A stretch of 64,000 nt of DNA from Branchinecta lynchi (GCA_023053575.1 JAKZAP010000020.1:15371998-15435997), one strand, 5' to 3'. Positions 1 to 11,504 are shown, counted from the stretch's first letter. Notes: a model not told the origin generated them from the letters alone. Numbers and translations: made by a program.

Positions 1-306
1 GTTACTCATCACTTAGTCACTTAAATTGGCTTGAAGCCTCGCTGAAAATGCGTTATTTCGTAGTTCCGCTATTCACGAATAATCGATTTTCCAACAGTGG
101 AATTTCCGCGTGATTTGAGGTACCTCTATGCGCTTGTATCTGTGTTGTATGCCTTACGAGACAAATTTACGATTTTATTTTTGTTCAGGCACTAAGCATT
201 CTTCACCAAGCTCATCCTGCCCACTCAAAAGCCGCGTTCGTGTTGAGATTAAAATTTCCCGTGTCATAGTAGAATTCACGTTTTGCGTCATCCTGAGCGT
301 CATACA

Positions 307-585
307 GAGCCTCGTTTTCGTTGCAATAGCGCTGCCGCATCGCTGCTGCAGCACTTCTTTGCTTTTGCATAATATGCGTTTTTGCATTCACTTTCTTCTT
401 GGTTGAAGCGGCAGCGCTGCAGCCTCTTGCAGGGAAGCACGGACTTGGTCGGGGAGCAAGTCCGTGATTCTCGAGAAGCGCTGCCGTCTTCCTTGGAAGC
501 GCTGCAGTGCTAAAACGGATGTAGAAAGAACCAGTCCGGAATCGGCCGAGAAGTGGACCTGCAGCATGCAACAAAAACGAGGCTC
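307..585. mobile_element. MITE with about 20-bp terminal inverted repeats, copy 1
   Basis: The left end begins GAGCCTCGTTTTCGTTGCA and the right end reads TGCAACAAAAACGAGGCTC. These are inverted repeats around about 279 bp with no protein-coding capacity. A second copy lies at 1019-1291 in the opposite orientation. The interior shares blocks with it, such as AAGTCCGTGCTTCCCTGCA and the GCAAAGAAGTGCT motif. The open frames running through it differ between the copies and are not conserved. I cannot assign a superfamily because no clean target-site duplication is visible. Confidence 0.75.
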
Positions 586-784
586 AGATAATGGAAATTA
601 GAAAAATCACTTAGCTGAACCCAAATAATTCAGTGCATGACACAAAAATAAGTTGTATGTAATGACACAAAAATAAATTGGCTTTTCAGTTAAACTTTAA
701 ATATTAACCGGAAAGGGCTGAAATACGAGAATTTAGATACCCATCACTTATTCACTTGAATAGGCTTGAAGACCCGATGAAGAT

Positions 785-1018
785 GTGTTACAACTATTCA
801 CAAACAATCGAATTTCCCATCAGTGTTCACCAGAGCTGGTGGACTCGGACTCGTCTCTAGACGGTCTCGACCACCTTTTTCAAGGACTCGGACAAGGACT
901 CTTTCACGGAGCTGTCCGTCCGCCAGAGCTGTGGACTCGGACTTTGGACTCGTCTCGAGACGCCTTTTTCAAGGACTCGGACTTGTCTGGGCGGATTTGC
1001 TGGACTCTCAGCAGCTCT
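785..1018. repeat. Imperfect tandem duplication, GGACTCGGACT-rich
   Basis: Two roughly 95-bp units both contain CCAGAGCTG, GTGGACTCGGACT, then GACTCGTCTC and TTTTTCAAGGACTCGGAC. The block abuts the MITE at 1019. No function is evident. Confidence 0.55.
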
Positions 1019-1291
1019 GAGCCTCGTTTTTGTTGCACTCTGCAGGTCCACTTCTTCTTCTGGCTGATTCTTTCTACATTAGTTTTTGCACTGCAGCGCT
1101 TCCGTGAAAGACGGCTGCGCTTCTCGAGAATCGCGGTCTTGCTTACCAGCCAAGTCCGTGCTTCCCTGCAAGGTGCTGCATCAACCAAGAAGAAATCGTG
1201 CAGGAAGTGGATCCAAAAACGCATCTTGTGCAGAAGCAAAGAAGTGCTACAGCAGCGAAGCGGCAGCGCTATTGCAACAAAAAAGAGGCTC
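1019..1291. mobile_element. MITE with about 20-bp terminal inverted repeats, copy 2
   Basis: It begins GAGCCTCGTTTTTGTTGCA and ends GCAACAAAAAAGAGGCTC. The interior is the reverse complement of the copy at 307-585, so the two form an inverted pair about 430 bp apart. No coding capacity. Confidence 0.75.
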
Positions 1292-1303
1292 TGGTGTTCA
1301 CCG

Positions 1304-1513
1304 ATAAATATTCCTTCAGCCCAAGCTGACTGCGAATCAAGTTTGACAGTGCAAAACGGAGACGTCAGCTGAATTTCATTAGAGTTATATTTCGGCCCCT
1401 CTTGGCAAGGGTCCTATTGAGCGACTTCGATCAAAAAGAGGACCCTTGCCAAGAAGGGCCGAAATATACCTCTAATCAAATTCAGGGGACGTATCCGTTT
1501 TGCACTGTCAAAT
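1304..1513. mobile_element. Fold-back element of the hammerhead family, degenerate
   Basis: The tail AAATATTCCTTCAGCCCAAGCTGACT leads into two inverted arms, 1342-1428 and about 1437-1512. Each arm carries the stem II signature (GGACCCTTGCCAAGAAGGGCC or a close variant), then GAAATATA, a CTCTAAT block, and a CCGTTTTGCACTGTC end. The CTGANGA half of the hammerhead core is lost in both arms (TCAATAG and AAAAAGA in its place), so this copy should not self-cleave. Compare 25310-25535 and 30860-31131. Confidence 0.7.
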
Positions 1514-1979
1514 AGTGTTCAAAGAGCTGACCACTAGGCACTAAAAGCTGCGTATGTACTGAGATTTAAATTTTCCGCGTCATAGTAGAACTTTTTTTTA
1601 TGAGGATGGCCGTAGATATTCTAGACTAGAGCACATCGTGAAAACTAAAAAAAAACACCTTAGAACAATCCAAATAATTTAATGTATTCAGTTAAATGAT
1701 AGAAAATATATTATATTTTATATTTTGTAATTATATTATGTAATTATAATATACCATATTTTTTAGGCAAATAAATGAATAAGAAAATAAATTAAGTTGT
1801 CTTTTAAATTACCTATCGTACCTGTATTACTGATTCACTCTACTCCCCTAATTGTTCCATCCATTCTCATTACCGAAATTTCGAACTTCCTATGACATTT
1901 TATCCACCCTACGGTGCTACACCGGTTTTCCATACGCCGCATTCTCATTCCGAGGCGTATTTGTTAACGGATTTTGATT

Positions 1980-2345
1980 CATTTTGGAAAGTCTATCGGG
2001 TATCAGATGTACATCGACAAAGCTAGTCTGGCATTTCCTGCACAAAGAGAAAAAGACCAAAGGTTTCGATGGGATTCCAAAAATGTAATATTTCATCCAG
2101 ACAAAAATTCCAGACTCCTTGAACTTTTACTACTAAGATTCAGAAACAGGATAAGGCCAATGGCTAATCATCTGAGAAATCAAGTCCAGATATGTATTCA
2201 GCATGTATGTTTACCCTTAGGTTATACGTCAGCATATTTACCATTAGGTTATACGTCACATCTGCTTTGACGAAATAAACTACTTGTCAGGCGAGAAAAT
2301 GGTTTTTCATATTCTTTTTCAACATGTCTTCTTACTCTTAAATCG
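1980..2345 (+). repeat. Decayed fragment of repeat family A
   Basis: The string AAAAGACCAAAGGTTTCGATGGGATTCC, then ATCCAGACAAAAATTCCAGACTCCTTGAAC and a CAGCATGTnTnTTTACCC motif, match the start of the longer family A copies at 4770 and 58171. It is cut off where the satellite begins. The 98-residue open frame here is incidental. Confidence 0.6.
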
Positions 2346-2354
2346 ACTATACCC

Positions 2355-3815
2355 GTATGGAAATAATTAAGCTGTTTACAGTTGTTAACGACTGTTTACA
2401 GCTGTTAACGACTGTTTACAGTTGATTTCAATTGTAAACAGCTGTTAACAGCCTAATACAGTTGATTCCAGTTGTGATTTTACAACTGTTTTCTTACAGT
2501 TGGATTTAAACAACTGGTTCCAATTGTTTTTAACTGTAAACAACTGTTCACGGCTTTATACACTTGATTCCAGTTGTTTTTTTACAGTTGTCTTTTTACA
2601 CTTTGAGTAAACAACTGGTTCTAACTGTTTTTAACTGTAAACATTTTTTTTACAATTGTTTTTTTAAAGTTGGATGTAAACAATTGGTTCCAACTGTTTT
2701 AAACTGTAAACAATTGTAAATGCACCCGGCTTGAAAAAACAACTGTAATTTTACAACCATCTTTATGCGGTTGTTTTTTTTACAATTGTCTTTTTACAGC
2801 TGGATATAAACAACTGGCTCCAACTGTTTTTAACTGTAAACAGCTGTTCACAGCTTAATACAGTTGATTGCAGTTGTTTTTTTACAATTGTTTTTTTACA
2901 GTTGGATGTAAACAATTGGTTCCAACTGTTTTTAACTGTAAACAATTGTAAATGCACCCGGCTTGAAAAAACAACTGTAATTTTACAATCATCTTTATGC
3001 AGTTGTTTTTTTTACAACTGTATTTTTACAGCTGGATATAAACAACTGGTTCCAACTGTTTTTAACTGTAAACAACTGTTCACAGCTTAATACAGTTGAT
3101 TCCAGTTGTTTTTTTATAATTTTCTTTTTACAGTTGAATGTAAACAATTGGTTCCAATTGTTTTTAACTGTAAACAATTGTATTATTCACCCGACTTGAA
3201 AAAACAACTGTAATTTTACAACCATCTTTATGCAGTTGTTTTTTTACAATTGTCTTTTTACAGTTGGATATGAACAACTGGTTCCAACTGTTTTTAACTG
3301 TAAACAGCTGTTCACAGCTTAATACAGTTGATTCCAGTTGTTTTCTTACAATTGTTTTTTTACAGTTGGATGTAAACAATTGGTTCCAACTGTTTTTAAC
3401 TGTAAACAATTGTAAATGCACCCGGCTTGAAAAAACAACTGTAATTTTACAACCATCTTTATGCAGTTGTTTTTTTTTACAATTGTCTTTTTACAGCTGG
3501 ATATAAACAAACTGGTTCCAACTGTTTTTAACTGTAAACAACTGTTCACAGCTTAATACAGTTGATTCCAGTTTTTTTTTAGAATTGTCTTTTTACAGTT
3601 GGATGTAAACAATTGGTTCCAATTGTTTTTAACTGTAAACAATTGTATTATTCACCCGACTTGAAAAAAACAACTGTAATTTTACAACCATCTTTATGCA
3701 GTTGTTTTTTTTACAATTGTCTTTTTACAGTTGGATATAAACAACTGGTTCCAACTGTTTTTAACTGTAATCAACTGTTCACAGCTTAATACAGTTGATT
3801 CCAGTTGTTGTTTTT
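2355..3815. repeat. CANNTG-rich satellite array, about 233-bp period
   Basis: The marker CACCC(G)GCTTG/CACCCGACTTG recurs at 2723, 2955, 3188, 3419 and 3653, a spacing of 231-234 bp. Units are built from short blocks such as TTTTTACAGTTGGATGTAAACAA, TGGTTCCAACTG and TTTTTAACTGTAAACAA, so CAACTG, CAATTG and CAGCTG recur every 10-30 bp. Two marker variants occur in the order A-A-B-A-B (A AAATGCACCCGGC, B TATTATTCACCCGAC), suggesting a dimeric higher-order unit at the right end. The short open frames on both strands come from the repeat and are not genes. Confidence 0.9.
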
Positions 3816-3880
3816 TTCAATCTTTTTGTTATATTTCTCTGTAAATAAAAAATAATATTCTTATTATTATTTTTTAATAT

Positions 3881-4235
3881 GTCTCTGTGCTTTTTCGCTG
3901 CGAACGAGCAGAGGTTAGTAGCGTCGCGACACATCACGTTTCGTTACCTATATGATTAGCCATGTCGCTGTGACGCCACCTTGAAGAAAAATAGAAGGTA
4001 AAGCTGATCGGTTCTCTAGACGCGCTAAAGAGCGTTCAGTGCGCCTCTTGCATTTTCTTTCTCTGTGATCAGCTACAGCGAAGACGGTAGTAGAGTAGAA
4101 CGGTGAAGAGCTACGGTATAAATACCTCTAGGTCCTTTTTGTCGGGGTATTCATAGTCGCTGCATAGTACCAAGACAGAGGTTCTGTCTGATTATTTGTT
4201 CTTGCTAGAACCGGTTGCCACCAGCCGAATACATT
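3881..4235 (+). repeat. LTR-like block with TATA box, copy 1
   Basis: This block runs from GTCTCTGTGCTTTTTCGCTGC to CCGGTTGCCACCAGCCGAATAC. It contains GGTATAAATACCTCTAGGTCC (TATAAATA at 4118) and then GTCGGGGTATTCATAGTCGCTGCAT. Homologous blocks occur at 4521-4767 (partial) and 32205-32780. A TATA box about 40 bp before a shared downstream segment looks like an LTR or other pol II promoter. No integrase, gag or reverse transcriptase lies beside it, so the LTR assignment is an inference. Confidence 0.4.
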
Positions 4236-4264
4236 TGATTTTTTTTCTTTATAATTGTTTTTTT

Positions 4265-4475
4265 TTTTTATTCTCGATTGGATGTAAACAGCTGGTTACA
4301 GCAGTTTTTAACTGTAAACAACTGTTCACAACCTAATACAGTTGATTCAATTTTTTTTTTGTTAATTGTCTTTTTACAGTTGGACGTAAACAACTGGTTC
4401 CGACTGTTTTTAACTGTAAACAATTGTTCACAGCTTAACACAGTTGATTCCAGTTGTTTTTTACAATGGTCTTTT
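4265..4475. repeat. Short block of the CANNTG satellite
   Basis: It contains GATGTAAACAGCTGGTTACAGC, CAGTTTTTAACTGTAAACAACTGTTCAC and a second GGACGTAAACAACTGGTTCC unit. It lies between two LTR-like blocks. Confidence 0.8.
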
Positions 4476-4520
4476 TTTTTATTTCTCTGTATCTAAAAAA
4501 AGATTATATTTATTATTAAG

Positions 4521-4767
4521 ATGTCTGTGTACTTTTTCGCTGCGAACGAGCGGTGGTAAGTAGCTTCGCGCCACATCACCTTTCTTTTACCTCTATAATT
4601 AGCTATGTCGCTGTGAGTGTGACGCCGCCTTGAAGAAAAGTAGAAGGCAAAGCTGATTGGTTCTCTAGACGCGCTAAAGAGCGTTCAGCGCACGGAGTGC
4701 GCCTCTTGCATTTTCTTTCTCTGCGATTAGGAACAGTGAAGACGGAAGTAGAGTAGAAGGGTAACAA
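4521..4767 (+). repeat. LTR-like block, copy 2 (3' part replaced by family A)
   Basis: The sequence from CTGTGTACTTTTTCGCTGCGAACGAGCGG to GAAGTAGAGTAGAAGGGTAA matches the 5' two thirds of 3881-4235. The match stops at 4767-4769, exactly where a family A element starts (CAAGACCAAAGG). This looks like an insertion or junction point. Confidence 0.45.
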
Positions 4768-4768
4768 G

Positions 4769-6010
4769 ACCAAAGGTTTCGATGGGATCTCAAAAAGTCA
4801 ATATTTGATCCAGACAATTGGGTCTTGTCTTGGCCAGACTCCTTGAACATTTTTACTATTAAAATTCAGAAACAGATTAAGGCCAAATAGCTAATCATCT
4901 GAGAAAACCAAGTTCAGATATGGATTCAGCATGTGTGTTTGTGTACCCCTATAAGTCATATCTGTTTTGACGAAAACTTCCTGCCACTTCTGCCAATTTC
5001 CCGGTTTCAGCCGCATTCCGGAACTACATGTCCGGTGAAAAAAGAAAGCTCAAAAACGAACTCAGCGTATCGTCTTTCCCCAATATTGAACATCTAATCA
5101 ACTTCAAATAAAAATTTAACTTATAACAAATGTTCCGCGGCTCCAGCCGGATTCCGATCGAACTATATGTCCGGATAAAAAATGATTTTCATACACGGAT
5201 TCAGCATCTCTTCTTACCCCTAAATTGAATATCTAGTCAACTACAAATAAAACTTTAACTTTTCCGGTTTTGGCTGGATTCCGGGCAAAGCACCTGACCG
5301 GGTAGAAAATTGTTTTCACAGAAGTGTACAGCATGTCTTCTTACCCCTAAATCAAACATGTAATCAACTCCAAATAAAACTTTTACTTTTAACAAACTTT
5401 CCGGTTGGGCCAGATTCCGGGCGAACTCAGAAAAATTGGTTTTAATCATCGTGTTCAGCATGTCCTCTTACCCCTAATCCGAACATCTAATCAACTTCAA
5501 ATAAAACTTTTACTTTGAACAGACTTTCCGGTTTTGGCTGGATTCCGGGCTAACTAATTATCCGGCACAAAAATGGTTTTCACCGTCGTGTTCAGCATGT
5601 CTCCTTGCCCCTATATCGAACATCTAATCAACTTCAAATAAAACTTTTACTTTTAACAAACCTTCCGATTTTGGCCAGATTCCGGGCGAACTACTTGTCC
5701 GATGACAAAATAGTTTTCACCATCGTGTTCAGCATGACTTCTTACCCCATAATCGACTATCACAGTATCTGTTTAAAAATATTTCATTTGTCCCTTAATT
5801 TAAACCCCCTCCCCCACCCCTAAATGTAGGGCTACAGAGCCCATCTACGAACTTGACCTTACTCTTGACCCAAAGAATCCTCACACCAAATTTGATCAAT
5901 ATTTCTGATTCCCTTCGAGAGTTATAGTGCGCACAGACGGACGGACGGACAACTTTTGCGATGTCATAGGTATCCCGCCATTTACGTTTTGGGATCCCAA
6001 AAAGCTACGG
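4769..6010 (+). repeat. Repeat family A, near full-length copy
   Basis: It starts CAAGACCAAAGGTTTCGATGG and ends TTTTGGGATCCCAAAA. Inside are several roughly 137-bp units of the form CTTTCCGG-TTTTGGCCGGATTCCGGG-CGAACTACTTGTCC, then TTTTCACCATCGTGTTCAGCATGTC, TTACCCCTAAATCGAACATCTAATC and AACTTCAAATAAAACTTTTAC. A 3' module holds CCCTTAATTT, CTCCCCCACCCC, CAGACGGACGGACGGACAAC and TTTTGCGATGTCATAGG. It encodes no conserved protein. The start and end share a GGGATCCCAAAA core in inverted relation. Confidence 0.8.
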
Positions 6011-6019
6011 CATAAATAC

Positions 6020-6285
6020 CTCTATAGAGGTATAAGCTGTTTACAGTTGTTAACGACTGTTTACAACTGGTAACGACTGTTTACAGTTGAAATCGATTGT
6101 AAACAGCTGTTAACAGCCTAATACAGTTGATTTCAGTTGTGTTTTACAATTGTTTTTTTTTACAGTTGGATATAAACAACTGATTCCAACTGTTTTTAAC
6201 TGTAAACAACTGTTTACAGCTTCATACAGTTGATTCCAGTTGTTTTTTTTACAATCTTCTTTTTATAGTTAGATAGTTCTAACTG
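6020..6285. repeat. CANNTG satellite block
   Basis: It repeats the opening of the 2.3-kb array almost exactly (CTGTTTACAGTTGTTAACGAC and GTAAACAGCTGTTAACAGCC). It is preceded by CTACGGCATAAATACCTCTA, related to the TATA segment at 4113. Confidence 0.8.
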
Positions 6286-6364
6286 GTTTTTTTTTGTTTG
6301 TTTTTTCCTAAACCACTTCATTATTCGCCCGACCTTAAAAGATAAATAAAACAATTTTAAATAT

Positions 6365-6425
6365 TATTCGACCCCAGGCTGACTTTGAAAAATTGTTTGA
6401 ATATACAAATTTTGTTTACAACCGT
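6365..6425. repeat. Fragment of the hammerhead-family element tail
   Basis: ATTCGACCCCAGGCTGACTTTGAAAAATTGTTTGAATATAC resembles the tail TTGAGCCCAAGCTGACTTTGAAA and the arm ACATTGTTTGAATA seen at 17.5, 25.3 and 31.1 kb. The ribozyme core is absent. Confidence 0.4.
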
Positions 6426-6635
6426 CGCGATTATATCGTCATTTTTGAAAGGACCAATTTTACAACTCTATTTAATTGTTTTTCGTCGGAAATTAATTAT
6501 GCGATTCCTCGATTACAAATTCGGAGCTATAGTTAGTGTCGGGTACTGATACACTAGCAGATACACTAGCCTATTAATTACAATTGAACGATGTGCAAAT
6601 TGTGCAATTCCTTGTGATGTAATGTCGATGTAATA

Positions 6636-6669
6636 TGCAACAGATGATGATATATCATCATCTGTTGCA
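6636..6669. repeat. Perfect 34-bp palindrome without spacer
   Basis: TGCAACAGATGATGATA is followed immediately by its exact reverse complement TATCATCATCTGTTGCA. It sits just upstream of a family A 3' module. Confidence 0.85.
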
Positions 6670-6679
6670 AAAAATAAAT

Positions 6680-6893
6680 TTAGTCCCTTAATTTGACCCC
6701 TCACCCCTAACTGTAGGGCTAAAGAGCCCATCTACGAACTCGACTTGTCCCTTGACCCATAGAATCCTCAAACCAAGTTTCATCAAAATACCTCATTCCC
6801 TTCGACAGTTATTCTGCTCACAGACGGACGGACAGACGGACAACTTTTGCGAAGTCATAGGAATCCTTCCAATGGCGTTTAGGGATCCCAAAA
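6680..6893 (+). repeat. 3' module of repeat family A
   Basis: It holds GTCCCTTAATTTGACCCCTC, TGTAGGGCTAAAGAGCCCATC, CAGACGGACGGACAGACGG and GGGATCCCAAAA, the standard 3' part of family A, without the 137-bp units. Confidence 0.75.
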
Positions 6894-7569
6894 AAATCGC
6901 TACTTGCCCTTATCTCAGAATGAATTATAATGAAGAAAGGAAGGTCTTGTCAGGTCGTAAATAGAAAGGACCAGTCTTGGAGAGGCCGTAACCCTGTTCG
7001 TATTTCAGTCTCTCAAATCTTTTTATGTCGTGACGAAAAAAAGAATTTAATTTATTGCTTGAAATTTTTCATTTGGTCGTTCCGTAAAGGTTAACTGGGA
7101 CTAAGCAAGCAGTGGGGGGGGGGGGCATTTAGATTTGTCTGTCTCATTTTTCATTTTTCCACTTGCGAGTTCAAGGCTGGAAACCTCGCCAAATAAAGAA
7201 CAAGACCAAAGGCTTCGGTCGGATCCCAAACTGTGCCTAAATAACTTTTGCTAGAAAAGAGAAACGAGATACCAATTCGTCGTATTAACTTTAGTATTTG
7301 TATTTGGTGTGTCTGTGTACATTCTCTGTAGTTTTTCTTTATTTTTCTCTAGTTTGTTTTTTCCTTTTGTAAGCGGACAAACATAAATATTTCTTTACCG
7401 GACCTCCAATGATAAAATAGCCTTGTTAAACTTGGGTCCCTTATTTGACCCAAAACTGGACACAAAAACATTCCATATTGTTTACAGTGAATGAGCACAC
7501 AATATTTTAGTCGGGGAAAATTATTTACAGAGGAACTCGAAGTCAGCATGTTGCCAGATCGCGATTAAA

Positions 7570-8660
7570 AACAAGACCAAAGGTTTCGATGGGATCCCAA
7601 AAATCTAAAATTTGATCCGACAATTGGGTCTTGTCTTCGCCAGATCCATCGCCAGGCTGATCGTCAGAGAAAACCAAGTTCAGATGTACCTCCATTAGCC
7701 ATATCAATTTTGAAGAAACAGACCGAAATTTCCTCCTTTACTTCTGCAAAATTTCCTGTTCCAGCCGAATTCCGAGCAAACTACTTGTCCAGCAAAAAAA
7801 GAAAATTTAGAAACGAATTCAGCGTATCTCCTTATCCCTATAAAGAACATCTGATCAACTTTAAATAAAACTTTAACTTCTAAAAAAAATTCCGGTTACA
7901 ACCGGATACGGACGAACTATATATCCCGGTAAAAAAATGATCGTCATATACAGACTCAGCGTCTCTTCTTACCGTTAAATCTGTCATCTAATCAACTTCG
8001 AATAAAACTTTTGCTTTTAACAAATTGTCCAGGTTTGGCCGGACTCCGGGTGAACTAATTGTCCGGGTAGAAAATGTTTTTCACGTACGTGTTCAGCATG
8101 TCTTCTTGCCACTAAATCGAACATTTAATCAGCTTCAAATGAATCTTTTACTTTAAACCAGTTTTTCCGGATTTCAGTTTCAGGTTCACTGGACTATATT
8201 TAAAGACAAACAAAAATACAAAATTTACATTCCTGCCAGGAAAGCACAAATGTAGGGCTTGGCTACGGCAGGGAAATATCCGAAACATCAAACAGAATCA
8301 ACTAACTGAACATTCTAGTTAAAGAAAAAAAAAAAGAGGAGAGGAAAAAAATAACCTATCGTTTCAACTTTAAATAAAAGGAGAGAGAAAATAAGGGAAA
8401 GAATTTTGGACGAACTACTTATCCGGCGAGAAAATGGTTTTGATCATCGTGTTCAGCACGTCTTCTTACCCTATGTCGACTCGCATTAGCTGTTTAAAAA
8501 TCTCGCTACGAACTTGACCTTACCCTTGACCCAAAAGAATCCTCACACCAAGTTTCATCAAAATATCTCATTCCTTCTAGAGTTATCGTGCTAACACACG
8601 GACAGACGGACAACTTTTGCGATGTCATAGGCATCCCTCCACTTACGTTTTGGAATGCCA
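7570..8660 (+). repeat. Repeat family A copy with an internal insertion
   Basis: It starts ACAAGACCAAAGGTTTCGATG and ends near TTACGTTTTGGAATGCCAATA. The 137-bp unit series is interrupted at about 8170-8405 by unrelated AT-rich sequence containing TGCCAGGAAAGCACAAATGTAGGG and an A/G-rich tract. The series then resumes with GGACGAACTACTTATCCGGCG. The 3' end is degenerate. Confidence 0.7.
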
Positions 8661-9023
8661 ATAATCAGAAATGAATTAGAGTGATTCGTCTATCCGTTCA
8701 TTGACAAAACGACAGTGAGTCACGGCGGTAATTGTGAGGGGCTAAGCAGCTACGTACAAACACCTAGGAAAACATAATTCAAACATTTGAAAGTTGAAAT
8801 ATCTGGAGAGCGAATTTTTGGTGAGAGATAGCTGGTTGAAAAGTTCAAGGAAAAAAGTCTTTTTGGGGTGAGGCAACTTGGAAGGTTCTTTAGGAAAGGT
8901 TCGAATCATAGACAAGAGTTTTTGTGGTTAGGCTTCGTTAGAAGAGTTGTATGTTTGTTTTCTAGGCGATGCCACTCGGTCTTTAACTAATATGTCATAC
9001 CGTATCATAGAAAACAAGACCAA

Positions 9024-9835
9024 CGATGTCGATGGGATCCCAAAAATCTAAGATTTGATCCAGACAATTGGGTCTTGTCTTCGCCAGATCCAGTCTTCGC
9101 CAGGCTATCATCAGAGAAAACCATGTTCAGATATTCTATCTATCTATCTATCTATACCTCTATAAGCCATATCTATTTTGACGATACTGACCGAAACTTC
9201 CTGCTTTACTTCTGCCAAATTTGCCGTTTCGCCCGACTTCGAGTGAACTACTAGTCCAGCAACAAAAGAAAATTCAGAAACGAATCTAGCGTACCTCTTC
9301 ATCTCTATAAAGAACATCTAATCAGCTTCAAATAAAACTTGTGACTTAAAAAAAAAATGCGGGTACAACCGGATTCCGGACTAATTATTTGTCCGGGTGA
9401 AAAATGATTGCCATATACGGACACAGCGTCTGTTCTTACCCCTAAGTCTATCATCTAATCAACTTCAGATAAAACTTTTGCTTTTAACATATTTCTCGGT
9501 TTGGGCCGAATACAGGACGAACTACTTGTCCGGCGAGAAAATGATTTTCACCATCGTGCTCAGCATGTCTTCTTACCCCATAATCGACTATCACATTAGC
9601 TGTTTAAAAATGTTTTGTTTATCCCTTAATTTGAACCCCCTCCCTCACCCCCAAATATAGGGCTACAGGGCCCATTTACGAACTCGACCTTACTCTTGAC
9701 CCATAGAATCGTCACACCAATTTTCATCAAAATATTTCATTCACTTCGAGAGTTATCGTGCTCACAGACGGACGGACGGACAACTTCTACGATGTCATAG
9801 GTATCCCTCCACTTATCTTTTGGGATCCCGAAAAG
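9024..9835 (+). repeat. Repeat family A copy
   Basis: It starts CAAGACCAACGATGTCGATGG and ends TTTTGGGATCCCGAAAAG. It includes an ATCT microsatellite at about 9136-9158 and fewer 137-bp units than the 58-kb copy. The 87-residue open frame across the units is not conserved in other copies. Confidence 0.75.
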
Positions 9836-9839
9836 AGGT

Positions 9840-11500
9840 CGTGTTCAACCCTGCTTACCATTGTAACTGCGCATCTGCAGAATGGTCCTCGTCCAGTATT
9901 TATGTATTTTTTTGTTTGAGATTAGGAATCCGGTGGGATAGCTGAAATACGAGACTAACCCCCGTATAGTCGGTAGTGTGGCTATCTTCCGGAATGTATG
10001 ATAATCGTTTCTTATTGGCTATTTTCTCAGTAGGAAGCGTGGTTCGTTCGGCTTCTTCTAGTTAATCGTGTCTTATACAAGTTCAGCGCTTCAAGCGGAT
10101 TAGTATCTGTTCGTCCTCTACCAAGAAGAATAGTTACAAATATCGGAGCAACATTTATGAATTATAGAATATATGTATCTCCAAGTCATGCCAAGCAGAC
10201 GAATTAGATAGCATGTTTCCAAGTTTACGAAAGAATAGATCAGATATAAAGAAATCGCACAAGCTGAAGGTAAATTCACTCATCTGAAAGAAGAGACGGC
10301 TAAAGCAAAGCTGAAATATTTTCCTTTAGTTTTTTCTCAACAGCCGCGTCACAGAGATCGTAGTTACCACGCTTACTACGCACAGAGCGTGGTAAGAATA
10401 TCGTTACTATTAGTTACCATTTCGAGAAGGTTAGAACCAAATACCCTCACAGTGGTAAGACAGGAAACTCCCATAAGCCTCATGAGTCGCGATAATAGTG
10501 CTTCCTAGCGGTCGGACTCTCGTTAAAACTTCTCTTTGTTGCATTTCGACTGATCGCTTCTGCCAAATCATCAAACTTCACGTGTCATGTTTTGTTATTT
10601 ACAGATTCTCCTACTTTGTTTACATAACTGGTTTGTTTTAAGGTGATTCTGGTGATCTGTAGGATTTGCTTTAGAAGACGCAAAGCGGGAATTCGCCGAG
10701 AGATTCAAATTCGGAAAGTAGTTGCGCCTCAGTTGCACCTTTACAAATTCTCGCTGACGTGCCAAAATCACTTTCCACTCGCGAATTGGATTCGCTTTCC
10801 AAGTGCTGGCGGAAACCAGCGGAGCGCGAGAACAGCTTTGGTAAGCGAAGCGAGTTTTCACCGTGTCGCAAAAACAGCCGGCGCACAAGCTCGCGGAGCT
10901 TTCCAGACCGCCAGAATTGCCCTTTTCTCTCACTTTCATTGTTAAAAGCTGGACCAACTTCGGACGCTAGGTAGCGAGTCGCTCGATTTTCCACGATGAA
11001 ATTTCCGCGTAGTTTCCTGTCTTACCCACTGTCACGGTCTTCGGTTGGAACGGTCAACTTTCCACGAGGTTGAAACAAAAACAGCAACTAATAGTTACTA
11101 TTGTAAGAAGGCCGGAACACGCTCTGAGTCTTGAACTTGCATCCATCGCTGAGTAAATGAGAGAACGAGTTTACATTTTGTTCAAGATTGCTTAGCATCG
11201 ACAAGGCAACGGATAGAAGCATTTCATTCCACCCTTTGAGTGTTGACCTGTATGCTATTTTGAGAAAGGCTTGCCTAAAGAAACTGTCCAACTTCTTGGG
11301 ACTGACAGGGAAATTGGACAGCTTTTAAATTCGAAAGAACGGGATGACAAGTGATATACCCATTTTTTAAGAAGTGATAAGTGCGATACGTAAGTAATTA
11401 TAAGTTAGTTGTTGAAGTGTATTTTGTATATTATTTCACAGTATTTTATTGAAAGGAGTTTAGTTGATTTAGGAATGATTTTGTTTTACAATTTATAAGT
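9840..11500. other. No recognised gene; degenerate MITE and fold-back fragments
   Basis: About 10320-10450 resembles the fold-back MITE at 16312 (TCGTAGTTACCACGCTTACTACGC and GTTACTATTAGTTACCATTTCGAGAAGG). About 10640-10990 is related to 19290-20560 (AATTCTCGCTGACGTGCC and CACTTTCCACTCGCGAA). About 11085-11132 again matches the MITE end (GGCCGGAACACGCTC). Overlapping open frames on both strands at 10.6-11.0 kb reflect local symmetry and higher GC, with no domain I recognise. Confidence 0.5.
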
Positions 11501-11504
11501 TGTA

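Noticed and set aside
2355..3815. CRISPR array suggested by regular repeats
   Set aside because: The units are 233-bp satellite monomers without unique spacers, in eukaryotic DNA.
10595..10994. Four overlapping 71-120 residue frames
   Set aside because: Frames on both strands lie in a segment related to the repeat at 19290-20560, and none is favoured by composition or motif.
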